From CAWEHT01 sp963808455 (GTDB lineage: Bacteria; Chloroflexota; Anaerolineae; CG2-30-64-16): 11,013 nucleotides of DNA. Under the pieces are notes generated by a model. It was not told where the DNA came from, searched no databases, and saw only the letters and a program-made list of their open reading frames with translations. The stretch is taken from contig CAWEHT010000434.1 in NCBI GenBank assembly GCA_963808455.1, forward strand, positions 1 through 11,013. Reading direction: 5' to 3'. A program made the position numbers and the translations under genes. This document shows positions 1 to 8,178 of the stretch, one piece after another (position 1 is the first letter of the stretch; each line of letters starts with the position of its first letter).

Positions 1-108
1 AATCAACTGGGGGTGTTCGGCCCACAGGTAACCGATCAGGAAGTTTTGGCCGCTGAAAAGGCATGGGACGCCGGACATCCCGGCGTAGCGCCGAACCTGT
101 CACGCTGA
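1..108 (+). CDS. C-terminal end of an unidentified protein (partial)
   Basis: The plus frame starting at base 1 is open from the window edge for 35 codons and stops at TGA 106-108. The tail reads like a soluble protein end, with an acidic, probably helical stretch (VTDQEVLAAEKAW) followed by a short proline/glycine-rich end (GHPGVAPNLSR). First codon positions are G-rich, as in real coding sequence. I do not recognise the family and too little is present to guess a function. The minus strand is also open with the same codon boundaries from an ATG at 76-78 towards the left edge, and has slightly higher third-position GC, so the strand is not certain. Confidence 0.4.
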   Translation, partial: NQLGVFGPQVTDQEVLAAEKAWDAGHPGVAPNLSR

Positions 109-228
109 GGTGATGGCTCCAAGTGCGATGCTCACTGCTCGGCCTCCCTTCGCGATCGGCCTGGCGTGCTTCTCGTGATCAAGCAGTTGCCTTTGCCGGC
201 GTCCGCCGCTACGCCAGGCGGCAGTGCT

Positions 229-250
229 TACAGGTCGGGCCCGGCCTGTA
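229..250. repeat. 22-bp near-perfect palindrome upstream of the first glycosyltransferase gene
   Basis: Arms 229-239 (TACAGGTCGGG) and 240-250 (CCCGGCCTGTA) are reverse complements except for one position, which would be a G-U pair in RNA. There is no loop. The palindrome ends 31 bases before the ATG at 282. It lacks a T-run, so it is not a standard terminator. It could be an operator-like dyad or an mRNA leader hairpin. The rest of 109-281 shows no gene or convincing promoter. Confidence 0.5.
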
Positions 251-281
251 GTGGGAACCGGAGTCTGGACGGGGGTCGAGC

Positions 282-1476
282 ATGGAAACCGGAGCCTTTG
301 GGCACGCGGCCGGACCCGGAACCGCAGGAAGGTCAAAGGACCGGCCGGCGCGGCTCAGGCGAGTGGCCCTGGCATTGCCACTGATCATTTTGCTCTCCCT
401 CAACCTCCTGGGCTCTTCTTCTAATCTGGCCAGGTTGAGGGACTTCGGGTCGTTCGTTGCCTCAGGGCAGGCGGCGAGCGTGGGCCTTTAACCCCTACGG
501 CGTCCATAACGCCGACCCGAATCTCAACCCTCCTGTCGTGCTCCTGGCGTTCGAGCCATTATCACGGCTCGACCCGCTCAGTTCTCGCCGCGCCTGGTAC
601 GTCCTGTCGCTGGCTTTCGCCGTTCTCGCCGTTGCCGCGCTGGCCCGCGCCTATCCGCGCTTTTCATCCCCGTGGCGGGTCCTCTGGGTGCTCGCCTTCG
701 CAGGGACTTGGTTCACCCTTCAGATGGGCCAGCTTTACACGCTTCTGATGCTGCTGGCTGCCGGGGCCTGGCTGCTTTTGCGACGGGGGAAGCAAGTGCC
801 GGCGGGGATTTTGCTCGGCATCCTGGTAGCCGTCAAGCCGCAGTTTGGCCTTTGGCCTCTGCTCCTCCTGCTGGCCGGCCTGTGGCCAGCCGCTCTGTCC
901 GCTGCGTCCGTCGCCGTCATTCTATCGGTGCTCCCGATCCTGCGCTTCGGGCCCGGTATCTACCGGTCCTGGCTCGGCGCCACCTCCCTGGTTTCGACGG
1001 CGTTCTCCGTTAACGCTTCCATTCCCGGCCTGTTTGCCCGGCTGGGCCTGTGCTGGCCGGGCGCCCAGGGTCCAGCAGGCAACGTCCTTTCATTGGCGGG
1101 GTTCGCCTTGGCCGCAGCGCTGGTCGTGGGGGTCTGCGCGCTTGTGTGGCGCGCGGCGCCCGCGATCGACGATATCTGCGGGCTGGCCCTGGTCGCCGCG
1201 CTGCTCGCGTCCCCCATCGCCTGGGTCGGCTACACCTGCCTGCTGGCGCCCGTCTTTCTGAGCCGGCCCTGGAAGCCCGCGCTGGTCGTGGCCGCGCTGC
1301 TCCTGCTGGTGCCCGCTCCCATCGTCTGGGCCGCCGGCGATGCGTCTCAGCAGTTGCTGCTGGCCTCGGGCATGGTCTACCTGAGCGCAATGCTACTTGT
1401 CCTCTGGGCTGTCGGGGCGCCTCAGGTGTGCCGCATGCTCAAGAGGAGTCGTGGATGCGAGCAGACTCGACCGTAA
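282..1476 (+). CDS. GT87 / DUF2029 family membrane glycosyltransferase, one frameshift
   Basis: Polytopic membrane protein of the GT87 (DUF2029) type, a family that includes polyprenyl-phosphate-mannose-dependent mannosyltransferases such as mycobacterial PimE. The N-terminal part is read from ATG 282 (first in-frame start after TAG 249-251; purine-rich GGGGG at 271-275). It has a membrane segment at about residues 28-45 and then RDFGSF, whose Asp54 sits where this family has its catalytic Asp. The frame stops at TAA 489-491. The remainder (NPYG, NPP, GQLYTLLMLL, then AVKPQ, the family's typical order) continues in the next frame to TAA 1474-1476. Dropping one T from the TTT at 487-489 joins them as GLNPYG and gives 397 residues, a normal family length. 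The last 22 bases overlap the next gene, so the two are probably co-translated. Acceptor and sugar are unknown. The frameshift may be a sequencing error or a real lesion. Confidence 0.83.
1443..1448 (+). promoter_or_regulatory. Ribosome binding site fixing the start of the second gene
   Basis: GAGGAG lies six bases before ATG 1455, inside the end of the preceding gene. It selects ATG 1455 rather than the upstream in-frame starts, whose translation is only a shadow of the GT87 gene. It also implies translational coupling. Confidence 0.7.
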
Positions 1477-2997
1477 TAGGCGCCGGGCCTATCTCCGCCA
1501 GGAAGGTCTTCGAGACCGGCCTCGTGCTGCTGGCCGTGCTCTCCCCGATGCTATGGACACCTGTGGTGGACCCTGATCTCTGGGGACACCTCAGATTCGG
1601 CCTCGACATGCTTCGAGCCCACGCGGTGGCCCGCACCGATCCCTATTCCTACACGGCCTTCGGCCGGCCGTGGTTCGACCAGGAATGGTTGTCGGAGCTG
1701 CTCTTCGGAGCGGTGTACAGCGTGGCAGGCGCGGCCGGTCTGGGGTTGCTTCGGCTGCTCACGAACATGGCCTTGTTGGCTTCAGGCTGCCGTTACGTCC
1801 ATGCCAGGGGAGTGCCCTGGGTGCAGGCCGCGGCCGTGATGCTCCTGTACAGCATCCCTTGCGATATCGGCATGATGCAAGTGCGCCCCGAGATTTTCAC
1901 GTGCCTGTTGTTCTTGGCTGCGCTCGTGACCCTGGTACAGGCTGAGAACGGCCACCTGCGAGTCCTGTGGCTCCTGCCTCCCATTTTCGCGCTCTGGGCC
2001 AATTTGCACGGCGGCTTTCTGGCGGGCGCCGCCCTCGTAATGGCCTGGGCGGTCCTCCGTGCGCTCAAGCGCTGGCCGCACGTGGGCGCGATGCTGGGCA
2101 CTCTGCGCGCCGCCGCGCCACCGATCGGCGTGGCCCTTCTCGCCACCTGCGCTAACCCCTATGGCCTGGCGCTGCCCCTTTTCCTGGCGTGGGCGGCCGC
2201 CCTGCCGCGGTCCTGAGACCGGGGATTGGCAGCCGGTGCAGCTTGGATCCGGGGCCGGGGCCATATACCTAGCCGTGCTGGCAGTTTCGCTCATAGGGCT
2301 CGTCAGGACGCGCCGCCCGCGCTCGCCCGTTATGATCGTGCTGTTCGGCGCCATGGCCCTGGCGCCGCTCATCGCCGTTCGCCACCTGCCGCTGTTCGCC
2401 ATAACTGCCTTGGTCGTGGCCGGGGAGCACGTCGCCGACGCCTGGGACAGGGCGCGCCCACGCGCTCGCAGCGCGTCGTACTCGCTTTCGCTGTCCCTGC
2501 CACCGGTTTTGGCCGCCATCCTGCTCGTCGGAGTCAGGTACCACGACGCGACGTCGCTGACCGTTAACGGCAAGTTAGCTCCGTATCCGGCGGCGGCCGT
2601 GGCGCTGCTGGAGGAGAGTGGCGCCTCGGGGAACGTGGCAGTATCCTACGGCTGGGGCGAGTATCTGATCTGTCACCTCAGCCCGAACATCAAGGTCTCG
2701 GTGGACGGTAGGCGCGAGATGGTTTACGACAAGACTGCATTGGAAGCTGACCTGCGGTTCGAGTCTGGAATTGGCAAGTGGGACACACTGCTGACCCAGT
2801 ACGCTACGGGCGTGGTCCTGGTAAGCAAGGACGGGGCCGCGTATAACCTCATGGCCGAGCGGCAGGGCTGGTCGTTGGCCTACGACGACCGCGTCGCTGC
2901 GCTCTTTGTCCCCAGCAGCTCGCCATTGTACGCCCGTATTCGAGCCTTGCCGAAACCGGCGCTGCCACCGGATGGGGATGGGCTAAGCTTTCCATGA
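1455..2997 (+). CDS. GT-C-like multi-spanning membrane protein (DPDLWGHL type), one frameshift
   Basis: Large membrane protein of a widespread, poorly characterised GT-C-like group. After a first membrane segment (residues about 20-37) comes the loop DPDLWGHL (39-46), then DPYSYT (62-67) and PWFDQEWLSELL, an arrangement recurring in predicted polyprenyl-phosphate-sugar transferases. NPYG follows several further membrane helices. The C-terminal third ends in a soluble part with YGWGEYLICHL and VDGRREMVYD near residues 395-425. The first frame stops at TGA 2214-2216 and the rest continues in the +1 frame to TGA 2995-2997. Removing one base near 2205-2211 gives PRPETGDWQP and a 513-residue protein. 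The start at ATG 1455 is set by the GAGGAG site and overlaps the upstream gene by 22 bases. The donor, acceptor and exact reaction cannot be told. The frameshift may be an artefact, since everything else is well preserved. Confidence 0.8.
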
Positions 2998-3005
2998 CCC
3001 GAATC

Positions 3006-3027
3006 CGGGCAGCCGCGTGGCTGCCCG
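3006..3027 (+). other. Intergenic GC-rich hairpin, 9-bp stem
   Basis: CGGGCAGCC (3006-3014), loop GCGT, then GGCTGCCCG (3019-3027): a perfect 9-bp stem with a four-base loop. It begins eight bases after one stop codon and ends 19 bases before the next start. No T-run follows, so it could be a weak attenuator or an RNA-stability element within the operon rather than a full terminator. Confidence 0.5.
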
Positions 3028-3046
3028 AGGGGCCAGGGGGTACAGG

Positions 3047-4667
3047 ATGACCAGCGAAACAATCCAATGGGACACCCACAAACCCGGCCGTGCCGGTCTT
3101 GTCGAGCGCCTGAACACGCGCGGAGGCTACCGCGAGGCCGTCGCCGCCATACTCCTTGTGGGGCTGACGGTGCGGGCTGTGTGGGTCGTCCAATCGGATT
3201 TTCCTCTCAACGACGGCGGCCTGTTCTACACCATGATCCGTGACATTCAGGCGCACGGCTACGCCCTGCCGTGGTACACTTCCTACAACGGCGGGCAGAT
3301 CCCTTTCGCCTATCCCCCGTTGGCCTTCTACCTTGCGGGCTTCGTGAACCAGGTGTCGGGCGTCAGTGTGCTCGATACGCTACGGTTCCTGCCCTTGATC
3401 TTCAACATGCTCACCGCGCTGGCAGTGCTGGCCCTGGCGCGTGAGTTGCTGCCTTCGCGCGGTCGGGCAGCTTTTGGCGGCAGGCGCCTACGCGCTGCTG
3501 CCGACGAGTTTCCCCTGGCTCATCATGGGTGGTGGCCTGACACGCTCCTTGGGCGCCCTCTTCGCCGTCCTGGCCATTCACCGGGCTTACCGCCTTTACA
3601 ACCGGGCCGAACGGAGGGATGTCTTATTCACCACAGTCTACTCGGCCGGCGCCGTTCTGAGTCACCTTGAGATGGCCTGGTTCGCTTTCTACAGCATTGC
3701 GCTCCTGTTCTTCATGTTCGGCCGCAGTCGCCGGGGTCTGATCCACTCGCTCATCGTAATGGTTGGCGTCGCGATGCTGACTGCCCCATGGTGGGGTGCC
3801 GTCCTGGCGCGCCACAGCCTGTCGACATTCCTCGCGTCCATGTCGGGCAGCACGCAGCAATATCCCGTGGTGCGATCGCTGCTCCAGCTGGTCTGGGACC
3901 CAACCGGTGAGACGCTTTTCCCGATTCTGGGGGCCTTTGGCCTGCTCGGAGCTCTTCTCTGTATTGCCGACGGGCGGCCCTTGTTACCGATGTGGACGTT
4001 TGCCGTTTTCCTGCTAAGTACGCGGAGCGCTTACAACCTAGCCCCCGTTCCGTTGTCCCTGCTGATTGGTCTTGGCATCCAGGGCGGCTGCGATCGGTTT
4101 TCCGGCGCGTTGCACATTGGCAGGCCATCGCGGCGGTTGCGCGCCGTGCTCGGGTGCCTTGGCGTAGCGTTCGTCCTGGTCTCGGCCATCATCCCCTCCG
4201 CGACCTTGCTCAAAGCCTTGGCGCCGCAGGAGCGGCAGGCGATGTCGTGGGTGGCCAGCAACACCCCCGAATCGAGCAAGTTCCTCGTGATGCCCTTAGA
4301 CGCCTGGGAGACGGACCGATCATCCGAGTGGTTTCCCGCCCTTGCACGGCGTATCAGCGTTGCCACAGTGCAAGGCTCCGAGTTCTCGGCGGGCAACGAT
4401 TTCGGCCGGCGAATCGAAAGCAGCAAGCTTGCCGGGGAGTGCCTGCTCAGTGGCGATGCCGCCTGCCTGGAGAGGTGGTCGCGGGAGACCGGCCTGCATT
4501 TCGACTACATCTACATGCCGAAGAGGGCATGTACCTGGCCGCAGATCGATCGGGCGGGCAATGAGGACTGCAGCACGCCGCTCCAGCAGTCGCTAGATCA
4601 GGACTCCTCGTACTCCAAAGTGTTCGACAACCCGGGCGCGGCCATATACGAACGGAGCGAAGACTAA
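3047..4667 (+). CDS. GT-C membrane protein, PTPS-related-like family, one frameshift
   Basis: Third member of the plus-strand run, 49 bases after its neighbour. ATG 3047 follows GGGGG at 3036-3040. A short cytoplasmic N-terminus leads to a membrane segment near residue 35-50, then the external loop with NDGGLFYTMIRDI and YNGGQIPFAYPPLAFYL. This layout is typical of bacterial GT-C proteins annotated as '6-pyruvoyl-tetrahydropterin synthase-related' (a misleading name for a membrane domain). LIMGGGLTRSLG follows, then about seven more hydrophobic segments and a hydrophilic C-terminal domain from about residue 410 ending FDNPGAAIYER. The initial frame goes wrong at TTTT 3472-3475. Removing one T gives RAALAAGAYALLP in the frame that runs to TAA 4665-4667, for 539 residues. 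Likely a sugar transferase or related envelope enzyme; substrate unknown. The gene converges on the minus-strand GT87 gene with only 44 bases between. Confidence 0.78.
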
Positions 4668-4711
4668 CTCACGCCCGGCATCGGGTCCATCGGATTTCGG
4701 GCCCGCAGGCC

Positions 4712-5986
4712 TCAAGGCCCTCTTGTGTCAGTGTTGGCCGAGATGAAGTTAGCACTTTCGTGTTTCGAGACTTCTAGCGTGCTTCGATCCAGCCCGTGTG
4801 CCGGTCTGCTTGCCTGCCAGACGCAATACGCGAACAGAGCCGTGTCCGCCACGACTGCGAGCCCTCGGTAGGGTGTGAATACTGCCAGCCCCTCACCCAC
4901 CCACAGCAGTGCGCAGGATGCAAAGAGGAGCCGGTCTTCACGCCACATGGGGGAAAGGAGCCAAAGCGCTGCGACGAGGATCAGGCTGTCATAGATGCCA
5001 AGCCACGGGGTGACCAGCGGCCAGGCGGCCCATAGCGCTGCATAACCATAGCGCGTCGGGCTGTGCCGAAACGCGAGGGCCAGCGCCAGCAAGGCGCCGG
5101 CGCCCAACGTGGCTGCCGCCCAGGCTGAGAACGGGGCCGGAAGGGCCTGCGCGAGCATCCCGTACGCGGACCCGTTGAGATGGAGCAAGGTCCCGTAGCT
5201 CACCTCCGTGGCAACGTGCCTGGCGTCAGTTCGCAAGTAGGCCAGGAACGCTGCGGGGCTGGCGAGATACGACCCAAAGACCGCGGCGATCCCCATGCCT
5301 GCCATGCCTGCCAGCGAACGCCATCGGCGCCTCACGAGCCAGACGAGGCCCACCGGAAGCAGCAGCTGCGGCTTGACCATGAACAGCCCGGTGATCGCGC
5401 CGGTGCCGAATTTATCCCGGTTCTGCAGTTCCCGGAGCGAGATGAGGGTCGCTCCGAGCAGAAGGAAAGGCGATAACTGGCCCAGGCCCAGGGCATGATA
5501 GGCGGGCCCACAGAACAACACGACCAGCGCCGAACTGGCCCAATCCATGCCAGAGAGGCGCCGGCCGAAGTGGATCGTTCCAGCCAGGCACAGGATGCTT
5601 GCCAGGCCGAACAGCAGCCTGGACGTAACATAAGGCACAAGCGCCAGCAGCGCAAGCAGGTAGGCATAGACTGGCAAGTAGAGGAAAACGTAGCTGGCAT
5701 TGTCGACACGCGGCGGCATGCCGGGAACGATCTCCGGCCAAGGAATTATCGACTGCTGTATCCGCCAGAAAGCCTGTGTGTCGTAGATCGATGAGACGTG
5801 GCCCACCAACGCCGCTTTGCCAGCGCTATACAGGTTGAGGAAATCGACCCTCATGGGCATGAGCCAGAAGACCATGAAGAACACGCAGGCGACCGTGGCG
5901 AAGCCTGTTGCGAACAGGCGGCGCAGATGCGGGCTCGGCCGCACGTCACGCGGCAAGCGCTGTGGCCGGAGCGATGGATTGCCCAT
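4712..5986 (-). CDS. GT87 / DUF2029-like membrane glycosyltransferase, intact paralogue 1
   Basis: The only uninterrupted glycosyltransferase gene here, 424 residues. After a basic N-terminus and a membrane segment (about 25-43) comes VDFLNLYSAG with Asp48, the position of the catalytic Asp in GT87. Then follow YVFLYLP (99-105), GLGQLSPFLLL (167-177), GAITGLFMVKPQ (196-207), LNGSAYG and TPYRG, with about ten membrane helices. I start it at ATG 5984-5986, not the in-frame ATG 28 codons earlier. GGGAG (5991-5995) sits four bases ahead, and this start puts Asp48 at the same number as in the paralogue at 6863-8103. The two proteins are roughly half identical throughout, so they arose by duplication. 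Predicted role: transfer of a sugar from a lipid-phosphate donor on the outer face of the membrane. The acceptor is unknown. Confidence 0.87.
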   Translation of the reverse strand: MGNPSLRPQRLPRDVRPSPHLRRLFATGFATVACVFFMVFWLMPMRVDFLNLYSAGKAALVGHVSSIYDTQAFWRIQQSIIPWPEIVPGMPPRVDNASYVFLYLPVYAYLLALLALVPYVTSRLLFGLASILCLAGTIHFGRRLSGMDWASSALVVLFCGPAYHALGLGQLSPFLLLGATLISLRELQNRDKFGTGAITGLFMVKPQLLLPVGLVWLVRRRWRSLAGMAGMGIAAVFGSYLASPAAFLAYLRTDARHVATEVSYGTLLHLNGSAYGMLAQALPAPFSAWAAATLGAGALLALALAFRHSPTRYGYAALWAAWPLVTPWLGIYDSLILVAALWLLSPMWREDRLLFASCALLWVGEGLAVFTPYRGLAVVADTALFAYCVWQASRPAHGLDRSTLEVSKHESANFISANTDTRGP

Positions 5987-5990
5987 GGTT

Positions 5991-5995
5991 CTCCC
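5991..5995 (-). promoter_or_regulatory. Ribosome binding site choosing the start of GT87 paralogue 1
   Basis: Read on the minus strand this is GGGAG (within TTGGGAGA), four bases before ATG 5986. It supports the shorter 424-residue protein over a 452-residue reading. Confidence 0.55.
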
Positions 5996-6025
5996 AATGC
6001 CTCCACTATAGCGACCGAGGCCCAG

Positions 6026-6046
6026 GGCGCGGCGGTTACCCGCGCC
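6026..6046 (-). other. Intergenic hairpin, 7-bp GC stem
   Basis: GGCGCGG (6026-6032) pairs with CCGCGCC (6040-6046) across a seven-base loop. It lies just downstream of the GT39-like remnant and upstream of GT87 paralogue 1, both on the minus strand. There is no T-run on either side. It may be an attenuator or simply a GC-rich dyad. Confidence 0.35.
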
Positions 6047-6053
6047 GCCATGG

Positions 6054-6826
6054 CTAGAGGTGGATCTCATCCTTTTGACTATCTCGGTCGAGAGTGAGCG
6101 CCCGTGGCCCGCCGCTCACGGGGGCCAGCTCGAACACTTCGACTTCTCCGAAACTGGCGACCTCCTGGTAGAGCAGCCTGACCAGCTCCGCCAGGTACGG
6201 CGGGCGCGATGCGCTGGGGGTGATAACGAAACGCGGCGGGTTCTGCGCAAGGGCCTGGGCCGAGCGCGCCGTCGAACCCATCTTCGATGGCGCCGGGGTT
6301 GTCATAAAGATAGAGCGTCGCGGGCTTCAGCAACACCGCCAGCCCTCCGATAACCCCTGCCGCAAAGGGGACCCAGCGCGCAGAGCCTCCCGCCCCGCCG
6401 CCGTTGCGGGCGGGGGAAGCGCAAATGCATCTTGGAGCAAGATGAAAAAAGGAGGAACACAGCCACCACGGCCAAAGGACGGCTGCGATGGCGATTGGCA
6501 CGAGCACGTGCTCCGTGATTAGTTCGGCGCCCTCGACAAAGCTGGAAGCTCCCACTATGATCACCAGTGCCGCAGCCAGTGCGGCCCGAGCGCCGCCGAA
6601 TTCCCGCTGCAGAGGAACGAATACGAGGATGCCTGCCAGGACGTGCCGCCAGCGACCCCAGCCGGCCTGGCGCAGGCGCGAAATGTGCCAGGACGCGCTG
6701 CCCGGAGCGCCGGCCGATCGCCGGGCAAGCGCCCATGAGAAGGGCAGCTGAAGTGCGCCCGGCGTCCGGCAGAACCCCGCGAGCTAACCTGGCGATATTT
6801 GTGCCCGCCAATCCTGTTTCGCTCAC
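6054..6826 (-). pseudogene. Remnant of a GT39-like (dolichyl-P-mannose mannosyltransferase-type) gene
   Basis: Two minus-strand frames hold pieces typical of bacterial GT39-type membrane glycosyltransferases. The first (from TAG 6784-6786 down to about 6245) contains FGGARAALAAALVII, then VEGAELITEHVLVPIAIAAVL (compare the family's EG..L.TE helix), then AAGVIGGLAVLLKPATLY. The second frame (open from 6305 to TAG 6054-6056) holds the C-terminal end: NPPRFVITPSA, PYLAELVRLLYQEVASFGEVEVFEL. Moving between them needs one base dropped near 6245-6300. A GTG at 6824-6826 could be the old start (MSETGLAG). The span is about 257 codons, whereas these proteins usually have about 450-550. The first loop with the acidic donor-site motif and the middle membrane helices are absent. 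The gene therefore appears to have suffered internal deletions and is unlikely to be active. The family call is from remembered patterns, not an alignment. Confidence 0.6.
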
Positions 6827-6862
6827 GACTCAGGGCCTTCTTCCCTCGTTCCCACCGCCCCG

Positions 6863-8103
6863 CTACACGACGCAAAGCCGGTCGGGCAGGCTGGTCTGGG
6901 CCAGCGCACTGTCCGGCGACCACCCCGCGTGCCAGATGCAAAATGCGAACAGCAGCGCGTCCGGACACCACCGCAACTCCTCTGTAGGGCGTAAGCAGGG
7001 ACAGCCCCGCGCCCAGCCACACGAAGGAGCAAGCCCAGAAGGCGGCATGTCTTCGTGCCATGTAGGGACGAGAAGCCAGACCGTCACGACAACAACCAGG
7101 CTATCGTATAGCCCCAGCCACGGGGTGATCAAAGGGAAAGCGGCCCACAAGGCGCCGTAGTGGTAGCGCGACGCGGGCTGCCGGAAAGCGAGAGCCACCC
7201 CCGCCAACGCGGAAGCGCCTAATCCTCCGGCTGCCCAACCGGCGAACTGCGCGGGGAGCACTTGCGCCAGCAGCCCATAGGCCGAACCGTTGAGGCCGAG
7301 CGGGTCCAGAATGCCGACAGCCGTGGAGATGTGCCCGGGGTTGGCACGCAAAGAGTTAAAGAACGCGGCAGGGCTGACCAGGTAGGTATCCGGCTGCGGC
7401 AGCTACGCCTGTGCAGGCCATTCCCGCCAGTGAGCGCCAGTTGCGGGTGACGAGCCAAGCGACCCCCAGCGGCAGCAGCAGCTGCGGCTTGACCATAAAG
7501 ATGCCCGTGATCGCGCCGGTAATGAAATCGCGCCGGCCTGCAGGGCGCGGCAGCGTGAGGAGGGTCGCGGCGAAAAAGCAGGAACACAGATAGCTGGCCC
7601 AAGGCCAGCGTGTTGATCGTGAACCCGCAGAGCAGCACCACCAGGGCAGTATCCCCCCAGTCCGTGCCCGAGAGCCGGTGCCCGAGGTGGATCGTCCCGG
7701 CGAGGCACACCAGGCTGGCCAAACCGTAGAGCAGCCTGGACGCCGCATAGGGCAGCAGCGCCAGCGGCGCGAGCAGCAAGGCGTGGACCGGGAGATAGAG
7801 GAAGACATAGTAGCTGTTGCCGGGGCCGGGCCCGATGGCAGACGCAGTTCCCTGAAGCGGTAGGATGGTGTACTGCAGCCGTGTGAAAGCCGCGACGTCG
7901 TAGATCGAAGCGATATGGCCCGTCACGGCCGCCGTGGCGGCGCTGTACAGGTTGAGGAAATCCGTCCTGGCGGGAGTGCGCCAATATGCAGCTAAGTACG
8001 CGCCGGTGCCCATGGCGATTCCCGCGGCGAGCAGGCGCCGGAAACGCAGGCTAGGGTGCAACGGCTGCAAATGGCTACGAACCCGGGACGATGGCCTGGC
8101 CAT
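6863..8103 (-). pseudogene. GT87 / DUF2029-like glycosyltransferase, paralogue 2, four frameshifts
   Basis: Paralogue of the gene at 4712-5986. ATG 8101-8103 is preceded by a GGAG-rich ribosome site. The protein shows TDFLNLYSA with Asp48 at exactly the paralogue's position, YVFLYLP, LALGQLSVFLLF, GAITGIFMVKPQ, LNGSAYG, TPWLGLYDSL and TPYRGVAVV. Four single-base shifts break it: an extra base in the A5 run 7573-7577, one extra near 7388, one missing near 7047-7049, and one extra near 6965. It stops at TAG 6863-6865. Repairing all four gives 412 residues, aligning end to end with the 424-residue intact copy with no internal stop. Such clean repair fits sequencing or assembly errors or very recent loss better than old decay. 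As given, only the first 176 or so codons are readable before the first shift. Confidence 0.82.
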
Positions 8104-8106
8104 AGG

Positions 8107-8114
8107 CTCTCTCC
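8107..8114 (-). promoter_or_regulatory. Ribosome binding site of GT87 paralogue 2
   Basis: On the minus strand GGAGAGAG precedes ATG 8103, with the GGAG core seven bases away. Its resemblance to the GGGAG site of the paralogue supports both start choices. Confidence 0.55.
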
Positions 8115-8178
8115 AGGTCCTTCAAACTCACCGATTCTATCATCAGTCTTGCTTCAGCCTCGTAGTACCAAAGGGCCA

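Noticed and set aside
1..78. Minus-strand gene starting at ATG 78 (MSGVPCLFSGQNF) and leaving the window
   Set aside because: Plausible composition, but no ribosome site and an odd N-terminus; the plus-strand tail with a natural stop was preferred, though only narrowly.
1782..2573. Long minus-strand open frame (263 codons) opposite the DPDLWGHL-type gene
   Set aside because: Arg/Gly/Gln-rich, no membrane or domain pattern; the plus strand carries clear conserved motifs over the same bases.
4668..4711. Bidirectional terminator in the convergent spacer
   Set aside because: Only a four-base CCCG/CGGG stem (4674-4685) and short dyads; no T-run in either direction.
5293..5310. Tandem 9-bp repeat CCATGCCTG x2
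   Set aside because: It lies in frame in GT87 paralogue 1 (GMAGMA), and the paralogue has the same length there, so it is coincidental codon repetition.
5987..6070. 28-codon upstream extension of GT87 paralogue 1
   Set aside because: Gly/Arg/Ser-rich and not shared by the paralogue, and the ribosome site lies after it, at 5991-5995.
6567..7160. Plus-strand open frame of 197 codons
   Set aside because: Opposite the GT39-like remnant and the end of GT87 paralogue 2; the composition is low in aromatic/hydrophobic patterns and rich in Arg/Pro/Ser, typical of a shadow frame.
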